Origin: Bacillota bacterium
GTDB taxonomy: Bacteria; Bacillota; Sulfobacillia; JAJZYS01; JAJZLH01
Assembly: GCA_021803575.1 (NCBI GenBank)
Contig: JAJZLH010000075.1
Coordinates: forward strand, 1-34,501
Length of the DNA stretch: 34,501 nt
Direction of reading: 5' to 3'
Below the pieces are notes generated by a model. The model was not told the origin of the DNA and did not search any database. It saw only the letters and a program-made list of their open reading frames with translations. A program made the position numbers and the translations under genes. The stretch's first letter is position 1, and every line of letters starts with the position of its first letter. Below are positions 34,464 through 34,501 of this stretch, piece after piece.

Positions 34464-34492
34464 ATCTTAGACGGCCCTGGCGCAGCTGTCAA
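34464..34492 (-). promoter_or_regulatory. trp operon promoter
   Basis: Minus strand TTGACA (34492-34487), 17-bp spacer, TAAGAT (34469-34464), just upstream of the T-box leader. Confidence 0.85.
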
Positions 34493-34501
34493 CTGCCACG
34501 G

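Overview
High-GC bacterial chromosome segment with Bacillota-like features (T-box riboswitch, CCA-encoding tRNAs), inspected by eye and by reading the supplied ORFs. From left to right: (i) a partial secreted DUF3494 (ice-binding-like) protein missing from the ORF track because it runs off the left edge; (ii) a complete IS1634-like insertion sequence whose 14-bp terminal inverted repeats and 5-bp target duplication can be read directly; (iii) a CmtR/ArsR-type metal regulator with a short CDF-like cation transporter and an operator overlapping the -10; (iv) a tRNA Val-Asp-Phe operon with promoter and terminator; (v) a GT2 glycosyltransferase; (vi) a co-directional minus-strand block: UgtP/MGDG-synthase-like glycosyltransferase, MFS protein, polysaccharide deacetylase with extra C-terminal domain, selA, selD (itself a selenoprotein with in-frame UGA, missed by the ORF caller), fixC-like, fixX-like; (vii) a divergently transcribed alkaline-phosphatase-superfamily/polytopic membrane protein; (viii) a DUF255 thioredoxin-domain protein fused to a C-terminal PPC/DUF296 domain; (ix) a MoaD-MoaE fusion; (x) RocB-like M20 peptidase, ctaB, exported hypothetical, APC permease; (xi) rhomboid-like protein lacking catalytic residues and a fused membrane cytochrome b-like/sulfite-oxidase-like molybdoprotein with an internal twin-arginine motif; (xii) a complete trpEGDCFBA-aroF-aroA cluster preceded by a promoter and a tryptophan (UGG specifier) T-box leader. 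The best candidates for something undescribed are the glycolipid/LTA-like envelope locus (GT + MFS + AP-superfamily protein + deacetylase), the DUF255-PPC fusion, and the one-polypeptide cytochrome b-molybdoenzyme fusion. No CRISPR array, rRNA, phage or selB/selC was seen. All family assignments are from motif recognition, not database searches.
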